NCBI RefSeq assembly: GCF_001553785.1
Contig: NZ_LOJP01000001.1
Span: 1,650,105-1,714,104 of the forward strand
Source: Actinoplanes sp. TFC3
GTDB taxonomy: Bacteria; Actinomycetota; Actinomycetes; Mycobacteriales; Micromonosporaceae
DNA: 64,000 nucleotides
Direction of reading: 5' to 3'
The notes beneath the pieces were generated by a model that saw only the letters and a list, made by a program, of their open reading frames with translations, was not told the origin of the DNA and did not search any database. Positions 25,107 through 34,491 of this stretch are shown here, in pieces (the first letter of the stretch is position 1; each line of letters opens with the position of its first letter). A program made the position numbers and the translations under genes.

Positions 25107-26339
25107 GTGACGGGCGTGACACCGTCCGCTTGCGGCGGTGTGAACGGCCGGAGGTTGCCCGTGCATGTCGTTGACGCCCCCCATCTTCGCCTGTTGCGGC
25201 TGCTGCGCGACGAGGGACCGATCTCGCGCGCCGAACTCGGCGACCGCCTCGACCTGACCCGGCCCCGGCTGCTCGCCGAGATCGAGCGCCTGGTCGCCAA
25301 CGGCTACATCGCCGAAGCCGGAATGGCTGCCTCACGCGGTGGCCGCCGCTCCACTTTGGTCGAATTGCAGCCGCGACTGCGCTTCGCCGCCGTCGATCTG
25401 GGCGCCAGCTCCATCGACATCGAGGTCACCAACGGCCGGCTCGAGCCCGTGGCCGCGTACCGGGAAAGCATCGACATCCGCACCGGACCCAAGGCGATAC
25501 TGCACCGGGTCAGCGAGCTGCTCGCCAAGGCACGCACCGACGGGGCGTACGAAAAACTGGACGCGGTCGGCATCGGGGTGCCGGGTCCGGTGAGTTTCCG
25601 CGACGGGGTGCCGGTGTCGCCGCCGATCATGCCGGGCTGGGATCGCTATCCGGTGCGCGAGGTGCTCACCCGCGAACACGGGTGCCCGGCGGTGGTGGAC
25701 AACGACGTCAACATCATGGCGATCGGGGAGCGTCACGGCGGGGTCGCGCACTCGGTCGACGACTTCCTGTTCGTCAAGATTGGTACGGGCATCGGCTGCG
25801 GCATCCACCTCGCCGGGGAGGTCTACCGGGGCGTGGACGGCTGCGCCGGCGACATCGGCCACATCCAGGTCGACTCGCACGGGCCGACCTGCTCCTGCGG
25901 CAACGCCGGCTGCCTGGAAGCGCTGTTCAGCGGGGCCGCCCTGGCCCGTGACGCACTTGCCGCGGCGCGCAGCGGTGAGTCACCGGCCCTGGCCGAGCGG
26001 CTCGCCACCAGCCCGGCGCTCGGCGCGCGGGATGTGGCCGACGGGGCGGCCGAGGGGGACGTCACCTGCATCCGGCTGATCCGTGACGGCGGACGCCGGG
26101 TCGGGGCGGTGCTCGCCACGCTGGTCAGCTTCTCGAACCCGTCGATGATCGTCATCGGGGGCGGGCTCGCGCAGCTGGGCCACATTCTGCTCGCCGAGAT
26201 CCGCAGCGTGGTTTACCGCCGCTCGCTGCCGCTGGCCACCGGCAACCTGCCCGTGGTGCTCAGCGAACTCGGGGCCCGCGCCGGCGTCACCGGCGCGGCC
26301 GTGCTGGCCAGCGACACGGCCTTCGAGCAGGCATCATGA
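25107..26339 (+). CDS. ROK-family transcriptional regulator/sugar kinase
   Basis: The protein of about 410 residues has an N-terminal winged helix (LLRLLRDEGPISRAELGDRL, DLTRPRLLAEIERLVANGYI) and a ROK domain. The ROK domain has FAAVDLGASSIDIEV (phosphate 1), VGIGVPGPVSFRDG, ENDVNIM-type VVDNDVNIMAIGE, KIGTGIGCGIHLAGEVYRG, and the zinc-site run GHIQVDSHGPTCSCGNAGCL. The CxCGNxGCxE zinc motif is complete. It probably represses the sugar operon that follows and responds to the imported sugar. The GTG at 25107 is tentative; the stop overlaps the next ATG by 4 bp. Confidence 0.9.
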   Translation: MTGVTPSACGGVNGRRLPVHVVDAPHLRLLRLLRDEGPISRAELGDRLDLTRPRLLAEIERLVANGYIAEAGMAASRGGRRSTLVELQPRLRFAAVDLGASSIDIEVTNGRLEPVAAYRESIDIRTGPKAILHRVSELLAKARTDGAYEKLDAVGIGVPGPVSFRDGVPVSPPIMPGWDRYPVREVLTREHGCPAVVDNDVNIMAIGERHGGVAHSVDDFLFVKIGTGIGCGIHLAGEVYRGVDGCAGDIGHIQVDSHGPTCSCGNAGCLEALFSGAALARDALAAARSGESPALAERLATSPALGARDVADGAAEGDVTCIRLIRDGGRRVGAVLATLVSFSNPSMIVIGGGLAQLGHILLAEIRSVVYRRSLPLATGNLPVVLSELGARAGVTGAAVLASDTAFEQAS

Positions 26340-27853
26340 GCGACTCCGAGGTGGTGCTGCAGCTCAACGGGGTCGTCAAGACGTTCCCCGGCGTGCGGGC
26401 GCTGGACGGCGTGGAGCTCGAGGTGCGCCGCGGCGAGGTGCACTGTCTGCTCGGGCAGAACGGTGCCGGCAAGTCCACGCTGATCAAGGTGCTGGCCGGG
26501 GTGCACCACGCCGACGAGGGCAGCCTCAGCTGGCTGGGCGAGCCGTTCGCCCCGGCGACACCCCAGGCCGCGATGCGCGCCGGGATCGCCACGATCTACC
26601 AGGAACTGGACCTGGTCGATGACTTGTCGGTGGCCGAGAACGCGTTTCTGGGACACGAGGAGAGCCGGGCGGGTTTTCTGCGGCGGCGGTCCACTTCTGG
26701 TCGTACCCGGGAAATCCTGGCTCGTCTGGGTCATCCGCAGATCCCGCCGCGCCGGCTGGTCCGCTCGCTGCCGGCCGCGGGCAAACAGATCGTCAGCATG
26801 GCGCGGGCCCTGTCGCACGACGCCCGGCTGATCGTCATGGACGAGCCCAGCGCCGTGCTCGCCCACGATGAGGTGGAGAACCTGTTCCGCATCATCCACG
26901 AGCTGACCGCGCAGGGCATCGCCGTCATCTACATCTCGCACCGGCTCGAGGAGATCCGCGAGATCGGCGACCGGGTGACAGTGCTCAAGGACGGCCGCAC
27001 AACCGCGGCGAACCTGTCCGCCCGCGACACCCCGACCCGTGAACTGGTCAGCCGGATGACCGGGCGGAGCATCGAGTACGTGTTCCCGCCGCGCGTGGGC
27101 CGCGCCGAAGGTGAGCCGCTGCTGCGCGTGGAGGGGCTGACCCGCGAGGGCGAGTTCGCCGACGCCTCGCTGACCGTGCGCGCCGGGGAGATCGTGGGCA
27201 TCGCCGGGCTGGTCGGTTCGGGGCGCTCGGAACTGCTCGAAACCATCTTCGGGGCGCGCAAGGCCGACGCGGGCACTGTCACTGTGGACGGTCACCCGAT
27301 CCGCAGCATCGGATCCGCGGTGCGCCACGGCATCGGCATGGCCCCCGAGGAACGCAAGAGCCAAGCCTTGCTGCTCGACGAGCCGACCTACCGCAACATG
27401 ACCTTGTCATCATTTTCCGGGTACGCCCGCAGTGGCTTCACCGACACCGGCAAGGAACGCGCCGCCGCCGAACGCATCGCCGACCAGCTCGAGTTGCGTC
27501 CGCGCAGCGTGGAGCGGGCGGTACGCACCCTGTCCGGCGGCAACCAGCAGAAGGTGGTGGTCGGCCGCTGGCTGCTTGACCGCACCCGGTTGCTGCTGCT
27601 CGACGAGCCGACCCGCGGTGTGGACGTGGGCGCGCGAGCCGAGCTCTACGAGGTCATCCACAACTTGGCGGCGAACGGCGTGGGCGTGCTGCTGGTCTCC
27701 AGCGAGGTACCCGAGGTGCTCGGGCTGGCCGACCGGGTCCTGGTCATGCGCGAGGGTCACCTGATCCATGAGGCGCCCGCCGAAGAGATCGACGAAGCGA
27801 CCGTTCTGGACTTGGTCATGTCTGGCGCGCTCATGGAGGGGGAGGCAGCATGA
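26336..27853 (+). CDS. Sugar ABC transporter ATPase, two ABC domains
   Basis: The 505-residue protein has the RbsA/MglA layout with two ABC domains. The first has GQNGAGKST and VMDEPSAVLAHDEVENLFRI. The second lacks a canonical Walker A lysine region, as in the family (GLVGSGRSELLETIFGARKA), but has LSGGNQQKVVVGRWLLDRTR and LLLLDEPTRGVDVGARAELY. It energises uptake of a monosaccharide or inositol. ATGA overlaps link it to the regulator upstream and the permease downstream. Confidence 0.94.
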   Translation: MSDSEVVLQLNGVVKTFPGVRALDGVELEVRRGEVHCLLGQNGAGKSTLIKVLAGVHHADEGSLSWLGEPFAPATPQAAMRAGIATIYQELDLVDDLSVAENAFLGHEESRAGFLRRRSTSGRTREILARLGHPQIPPRRLVRSLPAAGKQIVSMARALSHDARLIVMDEPSAVLAHDEVENLFRIIHELTAQGIAVIYISHRLEEIREIGDRVTVLKDGRTTAANLSARDTPTRELVSRMTGRSIEYVFPPRVGRAEGEPLLRVEGLTREGEFADASLTVRAGEIVGIAGLVGSGRSELLETIFGARKADAGTVTVDGHPIRSIGSAVRHGIGMAPEERKSQALLLDEPTYRNMTLSSFSGYARSGFTDTGKERAAAERIADQLELRPRSVERAVRTLSGGNQQKVVVGRWLLDRTRLLLLDEPTRGVDVGARAELYEVIHNLAANGVGVLLVSSEVPEVLGLADRVLVMREGHLIHEAPAEEIDEATVLDLVMSGALMEGEAA

Positions 27854-28878
27854 CGCAACAGACTCTCACGAAGGTTCCGGGTCCCGCGCCCAAGCAACGC
27901 TGGTGGAAGGGGGACGGCGCTGAGCCCGTACGGCGAAATCTTGGTCTCGTCGGGGTACTCGTCGTTCTGATCATCATCGGGGCCGTGACGCGACCCGAGC
28001 TGTACGGCGACGCGAGCTGGGTGACCGGCAACACCTGGACGATTCTGCAGCAGGCGTCGGCGATCGGTGTCGTCACGGTGGGCATGACCTTCGTGATCAT
28101 CGGGGGTGGGATCGACCTGTCGGTGGGCGCGATCATCGCGGTGGCCGGCGTCTGGTCCACCACGCTGGCGACCCAGAGCTATGGCACCGCCGGCATGATC
28201 TTCACCGCCATCGTCGTCGGCGTCGTGGTCGGTTTGATCAACGGCGTGCTGATCTCGTACGGCAAACTGGTGCCCTTCATCGCCACCCTCGCCATGATGG
28301 TCGCCGCCCGCGGGCTCGCCGCGCAGATCTCGGGCAAGCAGACCCAGGTCTCGGCCGACAGCACCATCAACGGCATCGCCAGCACCAAGATCCTCGGCGT
28401 GCCGATGCTGGTCATCATCCTGGCCCTGGTGGTGGCCGCGGGCTGGGTCCTGCTCAACCGCACCACCTTCGGCCGCCGCACGGTGGCAATCGGCGGCAAC
28501 GTCGAAGCCGCCCGGCTGGCCGGTATCAACGTCCGGCTGCACACCGTGCTGCTGTACGCGCTGTCCGGACTGTGCTGCGGCATTGCGGCGATCATGCTGA
28601 CGTCGCAGGCCACCAGTGCCCAGGCCGCGATGGCCAACCTCTACGAGCTCGACGCGATCGCCGCCGCCATCATCGGCGGCACGCTGCTCAGCGGCGGCCG
28701 GGGCACCATTGTCGGCGCCCTGTTCGGGGTGCTCGTCTTCTCCACCATCACCAACCTGTTTGCGATCAACAACCTCTCCACCGAGGTTCAGAACATGGTC
28801 AAGGGCGGCATCATCGTGGCCGCCGTGCTGGTCCAGCAGTTCCGTTACCGCTCCCTCACCCAGCTCCTCAAGCGCTGA
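27850..28878 (+). CDS. Sugar ABC transporter permease
   Basis: The 342-residue membrane protein matches RbsC-type permeases: NTWTILQQASAIGVVTVGMT, FVIIGGGIDLSVGAIIAVAG, NGVLISYGKLVPFIATLAMM, RTVAIGGNVEAARLAGINV and YELDAIAAAIIGGTLLSGGR with GTIVGALFGVLVFSTITNLF. It contains about eight to ten helices. It overlaps the ATPase gene by 4 bp. The lack of a second permease implies a homodimer. Confidence 0.94.
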   Translation: MTQQTLTKVPGPAPKQRWWKGDGAEPVRRNLGLVGVLVVLIIIGAVTRPELYGDASWVTGNTWTILQQASAIGVVTVGMTFVIIGGGIDLSVGAIIAVAGVWSTTLATQSYGTAGMIFTAIVVGVVVGLINGVLISYGKLVPFIATLAMMVAARGLAAQISGKQTQVSADSTINGIASTKILGVPMLVIILALVVAAGWVLLNRTTFGRRTVAIGGNVEAARLAGINVRLHTVLLYALSGLCCGIAAIMLTSQATSAQAAMANLYELDAIAAAIIGGTLLSGGRGTIVGALFGVLVFSTITNLFAINNLSTEVQNMVKGGIIVAAVLVQQFRYRSLTQLLKR

Positions 28879-28923
28879 TCTCACCCCCGGACTCGCTCTC
28901 CGGGTGACCCCTTGGGAGGATCG

Positions 28924-29967
28924 ATGTCCGCTTTGTCCCGTAGGCGTATTCTGTTCGGCGGTGCCGCGCTCGGCACCGGCGCGCTGCTCACCGCCTGCAC
29001 CAGCAACACTCCGTCCGAAAACACCCAGATCAACACCCAGAACAGCGGCAACAACGCCAACGCCGCCCCCGGCGACAAGGTGATCATCGGCTTCTCGGCG
29101 CCGGCCGCGGACCACGGCTGGGTTGCCGCGATCACCAACAACGCCAAGGCGCAGGCCCAGGCGTACCAGGATGTCGAGTTCCGCAGCGTCGAAGCCGGCG
29201 CCGACGCGGCCGCCCAGCGCGCCGCACTGTCCACCTTGATCGCGCAGAAACCCAGCGTGATCGTGCTGCTGCCACACGACGGCAAGGAGCTCAACGCCGT
29301 CGGACTGGAGGCCATGCGCGCCGGCATCCCGGTGGTCAACCTGGACCGGGCGTTCCCCGACCGGGGTGCGTACCGGCTGCAGATCAAGGGCGACAACTTC
29401 GGCATGGGGCTGGCCGCCGGGGCCTACATCGGCGAGCAGATGAAGGCCAAAGGCATCAGCAACCCGATCATCGGTGAGATCCCCGGCATCGACTCGCTGG
29501 AGCTGACCCAGGAACGCTCGCGCGGCTTCAACGAGGCGCTCGCGGTGTACGGCTTCAAGGTCGCCAACCGCCGCCCGGCCGAGTTCACCGCGGACACCGG
29601 CCAGCGCGCCGCCACCGAACTGATGCAGGCGCTGCCCAAGATCGACGCGCTCTGGAACCACGACGACGACCAGGGCATCGGCGTGCTGGCCGCGGCCAAC
29701 CAGTCGAACCGCAAGGAGTTCCTGATGGTCGGTGGGGCCGGATCCAAGGCGGCGATCGACGCCATCAAGGCCGACAGCAGCGTGCTCAAGGCCACCGTCA
29801 CCTACAGCCCCTCGATGGCCTCGTCGGCGATCTCGCTGGCCCGGCTCATCGGTCAGGGCAAGGGCATGTCCGACCTGGTGGAGCTGCAGGTGCCCAAGGA
29901 GATCACGCTCGCCTCCGAGACGATCACCAAGGAGAACGCCGACCAGTACGCCAAGCTCGGCTTCTGA
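28924..29967 (+). CDS. Sugar-binding lipoprotein of the ABC transporter
   Basis: The 347-residue protein has a lipoprotein signal with consecutive arginines (SRRRILFGGA) and lipobox LLTAC (Cys25), so export by the Tat route is plausible. The mature part is a periplasmic-binding-protein-like domain of the ribose/inositol group: GFSAPAADHGWVAAITNNAK, PSVIVLLPHDGKELNAVG, NLDRAFPDRGAYRLQIKGDN and IDALWNHDDDQGIGVLAAAN. The ATG at 28924 follows GGGAGG. The ligand is not known. Confidence 0.93.
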   Translation: MSALSRRRILFGGAALGTGALLTACTSNTPSENTQINTQNSGNNANAAPGDKVIIGFSAPAADHGWVAAITNNAKAQAQAYQDVEFRSVEAGADAAAQRAALSTLIAQKPSVIVLLPHDGKELNAVGLEAMRAGIPVVNLDRAFPDRGAYRLQIKGDNFGMGLAAGAYIGEQMKAKGISNPIIGEIPGIDSLELTQERSRGFNEALAVYGFKVANRRPAEFTADTGQRAATELMQALPKIDALWNHDDDQGIGVLAAANQSNRKEFLMVGGAGSKAAIDAIKADSSVLKATVTYSPSMASSAISLARLIGQGKGMSDLVELQVPKEITLASETITKENADQYAKLGF

Positions 29968-29998
29968 CCTTCCCGGCCGGTTACGAACGGAGATCACG

Positions 29999-31150
29999 AT
30001 GGGACAGCTGCGGGTCGGCATGGTCGGTCATGCGTTCATGGGCGCGGCGCACTCACAGGCCTGGCGTACCGTCAACCACGCGTTCGACCTGCCGCTGTCG
30101 GCACGGATGACGGTGGTGTGCGGCCGCGACGAGCAGCGGGCGGCCGCAGCCGCGGTCAAGCTCGGCTGGGAGTCGCACGCCACCGACTGGCGGGCGGTGA
30201 TCGAGCGCAACGACCTCGACCTGGTGGACGTCTGCACGCCGGGCGACACCCATGCCGAGATAGGCATCGCCGCCCTGGCCGCCGGCAAGCACGTGCTGTG
30301 TGAGAAACCGCTGGCCAACTCGGTCGCCGAAGCCCGGGAGATGGCGGCTGCTGCGGCGGCGGCCGAGGCACACGGCATCCGGGCGATGTGCGGGTTCAAC
30401 TACCGCCGCGTCCCGGCCGTGGCGCTGATGCGTGAGCTGGTGGCGGCCGGGCGCATCGGCGAGATCCGCCACGTCCGCGCGGTGTACCTGCAGGACTGGA
30501 TCGTCGACCCGCAGTTCCCGCTGGTCTGGCGGCTGCGCAAGGACGTGGCGGGTTCCGGGGCGCTGGGCGACATCGGCGCGCACATCGTCGACCTGACCCA
30601 GTTCGTCACGGGCCAGCTCATCACCGGGGTCAGTGCGCTCACCGAGACGTTCGTACGCTCGCGGCCGCTCAGCGGGGGCGGCTCGGGCGAGGTGACCGTG
30701 GACGACGCGGCGCTGTTCCTGGCCCGGCTGGATGGGGGTGCGGTGGCTACGTACGAGGCCACCCGCTTCGCCACCGGACGCAAGAACGGGCTGCGGGTGG
30801 AGCTCAACGGCTCGCTCGGCTCGGTGGCCTTCGACTTCGAGCGGATGAACGAGCTGGAGTTCTACGACGGCACGCTGCCCCCGGCCGAGCAGGGGTTCAG
30901 CCGGATCTTGGCGACCGAGCCGGAGCACCCGTACATGTCGGCGTGGTGGCCGGCCGGGCATCCGATCGGCTACGAGCACACGTTCACCCATGAGGTCCGC
31001 GATCTGGTTGCCGCGATCGCCGACCGCAAGGCCCCAACGCCCTCCTTTGCCGACGCGCTGCAGGTCCAAATCGTCCTCGACGCGGTGGAGCGTTCCGCCG
31101 CGACCGCTACCTGGGTGCCCGTGGAGGCGGAACTCGCGGCTGCCCTCTGA
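29999..31150 (+). CDS. Gfo/Idh/MocA-family sugar oxidoreductase
   Basis: The 383-residue NAD(P)-dependent enzyme has a Rossmann domain (RVGMVGHAFMGAAHSQAW, VVCGRDEQRAAAAAVKLGWE, LVDVCTPGDTHAEIGIAALA) and the signature AGKHVLCEKPLANSVAEARE with the catalytic-type EKP. A GFNYRRVPAVALMRELVAAG segment and the GDIGAHIVDLTQFVTG motif with the conserved His follow. It would oxidise a sugar or inositol delivered by the transporter. It begins 31 bp after the binding-protein gene. Confidence 0.94.
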   Translation: MGQLRVGMVGHAFMGAAHSQAWRTVNHAFDLPLSARMTVVCGRDEQRAAAAAVKLGWESHATDWRAVIERNDLDLVDVCTPGDTHAEIGIAALAAGKHVLCEKPLANSVAEAREMAAAAAAAEAHGIRAMCGFNYRRVPAVALMRELVAAGRIGEIRHVRAVYLQDWIVDPQFPLVWRLRKDVAGSGALGDIGAHIVDLTQFVTGQLITGVSALTETFVRSRPLSGGGSGEVTVDDAALFLARLDGGAVATYEATRFATGRKNGLRVELNGSLGSVAFDFERMNELEFYDGTLPPAEQGFSRILATEPEHPYMSAWWPAGHPIGYEHTFTHEVRDLVAAIADRKAPTPSFADALQVQIVLDAVERSAATATWVPVEAELAAAL

Positions 31151-31273
31151 TTTACCCGGTCCGGTTGCGCCCCGGGCCGATCTGAGGCGTTCCGGCGCCG
31201 GCTGCCCTCGGGTTCCCGGCCGGTACCGGACTGCACTCTTCGTGATGCCCCTATGACCCCGCGAGCATTTGCC

Positions 31274-31289
31274 GCGTGCACCTGCACGC
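31274..31289. promoter_or_regulatory. Palindrome GCGTGCA-CC-TGCACGC
   Basis: A perfect 7-bp inverted repeat with a 2-bp spacer. Its TGCA half-sites recur at 31329-31345 and 31631-31654, which suggests one regulator, perhaps the ROK or a LacI-type protein. No regulator can be assigned from the sequence. Confidence 0.5.
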
Positions 31290-31328
31290 CGGTCAGGTGC
31301 ACGTGTGTGCGTCCGGTGCATGTCCGAG

Positions 31329-31345
31329 TGTGCATTTGATGCACA
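31329..31345. promoter_or_regulatory. Palindrome TGTGCAT-TTG-ATGCACA
   Basis: A perfect 7-bp inverted repeat with a 3-bp spacer, 40 bp downstream of the first palindrome. It has the size of an operator for a dimeric helix-turn-helix repressor. Confidence 0.5.
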
Positions 31346-31630
31346 TAAGACGCTCTCCAGGTATCTGAGACCGAAGTGGCGATCGTCCACTTCGGCCCAG
31401 CTCATCCGGCCTACCGGCATGGAACTACATGAATGTCATTTGCCCGCCTGGATCTTGTCCGCGCAGGTCATGACGTCGCACGCGCAGTGTGATTGCTGAT
31501 CCGCGCGGGGATTGAGGCTCGTATCCGAGGGCAGCCAACCCACGGATGGAGGCGTCATGGCATCCCGTCGGCCCGCCACGGCGGCTGCGGTGACCCGCGG
31601 CCGGCTGGTCCATACTGGACGCAGCACGAA

Positions 31631-31654
31631 CCGATGCACGTGCACATGCACCGG
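31631..31654. promoter_or_regulatory. 24-bp near-perfect palindrome upstream of the eboE-like gene
   Basis: The 24-bp sequence reads CCG, four TGCA-type elements, CGG and equals its own reverse complement except at two symmetric pairs of positions. It ends 27 bp before the ATG at 31682, so a bound protein would cover the promoter or block elongation. Confidence 0.55.
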
Positions 31655-31681
31655 TGACGCCCCGCTCCAGGAGGGATTCTG

Positions 31682-32767
31682 ATGCGTCTGCGCCACCACT
31701 CGGGCCGGGTCGTCCACCTGAGTCACGGCACCGATCTGCGGTCCACCCGCACGCTGCCGGACATCGTCCAGCAGCTCGACGCCTATGCCGCGACGGTTCG
31801 TGCCGACCTGGTCCGCGCCGGATTGGACGCGGACACCCTGGGGGTGAGCCTGTGGCTCCCACCCACCCTCGCCGCCGCCCTCGCGATCGACGGGCGCGCC
31901 CGCACCCGGCTGCGTGCCGAACTCGACGCCCGCGGGCTCGAGGTCGTCACGCTGAGCGGCGTGCCGTACGCCGAGGGCGGCGACGAGGGGTCCGAGATGC
32001 CCGACTGGAGCAGCCCGGCCCGCCTGGAATACACCCTCGACCTGGCCCGCATCCTGGTTGACCTGCTGCCCGATGACGCGGTGCGCGGCGCGGTGAGCAC
32101 CATCGGGCTGGGCCGCCGCGCCGGCTGGGACGAGGCCAAGCAGAAGGCGTGCTCGCGGGTGCTGGGCCGGCTGTCCGGCGGGCTCGCCGAGGTCGCCTGG
32201 CAGAACGGGCGCGCGGTGCGCGTCGGCTTCCAGCCCACCCCCGGCGACGTGCTCGACGGCTCGGCCGCGGTCGCTACCGCGTTCGCCCGGCTCGACAAGG
32301 AGCGCCTCGGTGTCAGCCTGGACCTGGCCAACCTGGCCTGCACCTGGGAAAACCCGGTGGCCTACCTCGATCGCCTGGCCGGGGCCGGCATTCCGGTGAT
32401 CACGGTCCGGGTCGCCGCGGCGCTGCAGGCCAATCAGCCCGCCGCGGCGGCCGAGGCTTTGCGGGGATACGCCGACGAGGTGCACCCGCACGCGGTCACC
32501 ACCCCCGACGACGGGTATGTCGAAGACCTAGCCGAGGCATTGCGCGATGTGCCGGCGGGACCGTGGCGCGTGCAGTGTTCCGTACCGCTGGGTACGCAGC
32601 CACCCGCGCCGCTGACCGCGACCACCGAGATCTGGCGCACGGCGCTGCGGCACCTGATGGACGGCGAACGCCCGGGCGCGGAATACCTCGATATCGAAGC
32701 GCGGGCCACCGCGGAACTGGCGGCAATCGGCCTTTCACCACCGGTCAAGCTGCGTCTGCCTTGCTAA
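31682..32767 (+). CDS. EboE-like TIM-barrel protein
   Basis: The 361-residue protein resembles EboE, an AP-endonuclease-2/xylose-isomerase-like TIM barrel from ebo metabolite-trafficking clusters. The N-terminus reads MRLRHHSGRVVHLSHGTDLR, then LGVSLWLPPTLAAALAIDG, and RLGVSLDLANLACTWENPVA. The remaining ebo genes (EboA, B, C, D and F) are not in the window. In this context next to a MocA oxidoreductase and an epimerase it more likely acts on sugars or inositol derivatives. The start follows GGAGGG closely. Confidence 0.7.
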   Translation: MRLRHHSGRVVHLSHGTDLRSTRTLPDIVQQLDAYAATVRADLVRAGLDADTLGVSLWLPPTLAAALAIDGRARTRLRAELDARGLEVVTLSGVPYAEGGDEGSEMPDWSSPARLEYTLDLARILVDLLPDDAVRGAVSTIGLGRRAGWDEAKQKACSRVLGRLSGGLAEVAWQNGRAVRVGFQPTPGDVLDGSAAVATAFARLDKERLGVSLDLANLACTWENPVAYLDRLAGAGIPVITVRVAAALQANQPAAAAEALRGYADEVHPHAVTTPDDGYVEDLAEALRDVPAGPWRVQCSVPLGTQPPAPLTATTEIWRTALRHLMDGERPGAEYLDIEARATAELAAIGLSPPVKLRLPC

Positions 32768-32890
32768 GGTTCTTTCATCCGGTACGCCCGCAGCGGCGGC
32801 CCGGCCGGGAGGCGCAAACCCGGCCCGGGTCGTAACGCCGCCGCCCGCGCGCCGGCCAGGAACCCTTGTGCGAACAGGGGATAAAAGACC

Positions 32891-33898
32891 ATGGCGCGAC
32901 CCATCACGCTCTTCACCGGCCAGTGGGCCGACCTGCCGTTCGAGGAGGTCTGCCGGCTCGCCTCCGAGTGGGGCTACGACGGCCTCGAGATCGCCTGCTG
33001 GGGTGATCACTTCGAGGTCGACCGCGCGCTGGCCGAGGACGCCTACATCGACCGCAAGCGCGAACAGCTCGCCAAGCACAACCTGCAGGTCTTCGCGATC
33101 TCCAACCACCTGGTCGGCCAGGCCGTGTGCGACCACCCGATCGACGAGCGGCACCAGGACATCCTCCCGGCCGCCATCTGGGGCGACGGCTCACCCGAGG
33201 GCGTCCGCACCCGGGCCGCCGAGCAGATGAAGGACACCGCCCGAGCCGCGGCCAAGCTGGGTGTTCGTACCGTCGTGGGGTTCACCGGCTCCTCGATCTG
33301 GCACACGGTCGCGATGTTCCCGCCGGTCCCGCCGGCCATGATCGAGCGCGGCTACGAGGACTTCGCCAACCGCTGGAACCCCATCCTCGACGTGTTCGAC
33401 GAGGTCGGGGTGCGCTTCGCACACGAGGTCCACCCCAGCGAGATCGCGTACGACTACTGGACGACCCGGCGTACCCTGCAGGCCATCGGCAACCGGCCGG
33501 CCTTCGGGCTCAACTGGGACCCGTCACACTTCGTCTGGCAGGACCTGGACCCGGTCACCTTCATCCTCGAGTTCAAGGACCGGATCTACCACGTCGACTG
33601 CAAAGACGCGAAGGTACGCACCGGGGACGGCCGTCGCGGCCGGCTCGCCTCCCACCTGCCCTGGGCCGACCTGCGCCGCGGCTGGGACTTCGTGTCCACC
33701 GGCCACGGCGACGTGCCCTGGGAGGACTGCTTCCGGGCCCTGAACGCCATCGGGTACGACGGCCCGCTGTCGATCGAGTGGGAAGACGCCGGCATGGACC
33801 GCCTGATCGGGGCACCCTCGGCGCTCAAGTTCGTCCGGAATCTGGCGTTCGACGCGCCGTCAGCGGCCTTCGACGCCGCTTTCTCGTCATCTTCCTGA
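32891..33898 (+). CDS. Sugar phosphate isomerase/epimerase (TIM barrel)
   Basis: The 335-residue protein is an AP-endonuclease-2-like TIM barrel: [76 protein letters not shown] and [20 protein letters not shown]. Glu, Asp and His residues in HEVHPSE, NWDPSH and HVDCKD, and the final [10 protein letters not shown], fit the metal-binding epimerases of inositol or keto-sugar catabolism. It lies 123 bp after the eboE-like gene. The substrate is unknown. Confidence 0.9.
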   Translation: MARPITLFTGQWADLPFEEVCRLASEWGYDGLEIACWGDHFEVDRALAEDAYIDRKREQLAKHNLQVFAISNHLVGQAVCDHPIDERHQDILPAAIWGDGSPEGVRTRAAEQMKDTARAAAKLGVRTVVGFTGSSIWHTVAMFPPVPPAMIERGYEDFANRWNPILDVFDEVGVRFAHEVHPSEIAYDYWTTRRTLQAIGNRPAFGLNWDPSHFVWQDLDPVTFILEFKDRIYHVDCKDAKVRTGDGRRGRLASHLPWADLRRGWDFVSTGHGDVPWEDCFRALNAIGYDGPLSIEWEDAGMDRLIGAPSALKFVRNLAFDAPSAAFDAAFSSSS

Positions 33899-33906
33899 CA
33901 GCCTTG

Positions 33907-33940
33907 TGGCCCGGACCCCGTGAAGCTGGGGGCCGGGCCA
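33907..33940. terminator. Hairpin terminator between epimerase and YtxH-like genes
   Basis: A 13-bp stem with one mismatch (TGGCCCGGACCCC paired with GGGGGCCGGGCCA) encloses an 8-nt loop. It lies 8 bp after the epimerase stop and 16 bp before the stop of the convergent YtxH-like gene. Confidence 0.75.
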
Positions 33941-33956
33941 TCAAGTGCGGCGTAGG

Positions 33957-34283
33957 TCAGTACGTGGTGCCGGTGCTGTTCGAGCTCGAGCTGAGACCCG
34001 AGGACGAGAGGTCGCTGCTGCTGCCCGTCGAGGTCGAAGACGACGACGAAGAGCTGGCCGACTGAAGCTTCTCGCCGAGCTTGGACTGGTTGAGCTTGTC
34101 CTTACCCTCGGAGTACAGCTTGGTGGCCTGAGCCTGGGCAACGCCGGCGGCCTCCTGGACCGTCGGGTGCTCCCACACCTTGCGGGCGTTGGCCGAGATC
34201 TCCTCGTACTTCTCCCGGCCGGCACGGCTACCCAGGACGAAGCCCGCCGCGAGACCCGTGATGAACATGAGCTTTCCGCGCAT
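33957..34283 (-). CDS. YtxH-domain protein with Ser-rich tail
   Basis: The 108-residue protein begins with MRGKLMFITGLAAGFVLGSR followed by AGREKYEEISANARKVWEHP, the membrane anchor and helix of YtxH-type stress-associated proteins. The rest is helical, then a low-complexity Ser/Thr tail of about 35 residues. The ATG at 34283 follows GGAAGGAG. An in-frame codon at 34310 is less likely. Confidence 0.8.
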   Translation of the reverse strand: MRGKLMFITGLAAGFVLGSRAGREKYEEISANARKVWEHPTVQEAAGVAQAQATKLYSEGKDKLNQSKLGEKLQSASSSSSSSTSTGSSSDLSSSGLSSSSNSTGTTY

Positions 34284-34434
34284 GGCGGCTCCTTCCGTTC
34301 GTCGACGCACGTGCGTCTGACCCAGCCATACCCATCCCGGCGCTGGATCATTCGCCCCGACCCGGTTTCGTCCCTGTTAAGCCTTACCCGAGCGTGTCGG
34401 GACCCCTGCCCGGCGCGGGCGCCGCTCGGTCATG

Positions 34435-34440
34435 TATATT
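34435..34440 (+). promoter_or_regulatory. Putative -10 element for the tRNA-Asn gene
   Basis: TATATT lies 52 bp before the tRNA and is unusually AT-rich for this genome. No clear -35 hexamer is seen 17 bp upstream. Confidence 0.4.
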
Positions 34441-34491
34441 TTCTTCGGTCGCCAGGACAACCGCTTCGGCGGAGGTCAGGGCGATGGTTGA

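Larger units (their letters stand above)
31151..31681. other. Intergenic control region with TGCA-centred palindromes
   Basis: No gene is convincing in these 531 bp; short open frames lack ribosome sites and normal codon use. The region carries three separate inverted repeats built on TGCA half-sites (listed individually) and a BRE-like GGAGGG ribosome site just before the eboE-like start at 31682. It separates the transporter operon from the two isomerase-type genes, which probably have their own promoter here. Confidence 0.6.

Noticed and set aside
27757..30021. A 754-residue minus-strand open frame opposite the sugar transporter genes
   Set aside because: The plus strand encodes clear ABC proteins with overlapping starts; the antisense frame has no domain.
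31407..31652. Small open frames in the intergenic region before the eboE-like gene
   Set aside because: They have no ribosome site, no sequence pattern of a known family and overlap the palindromes; regulatory sequence is the better reading.
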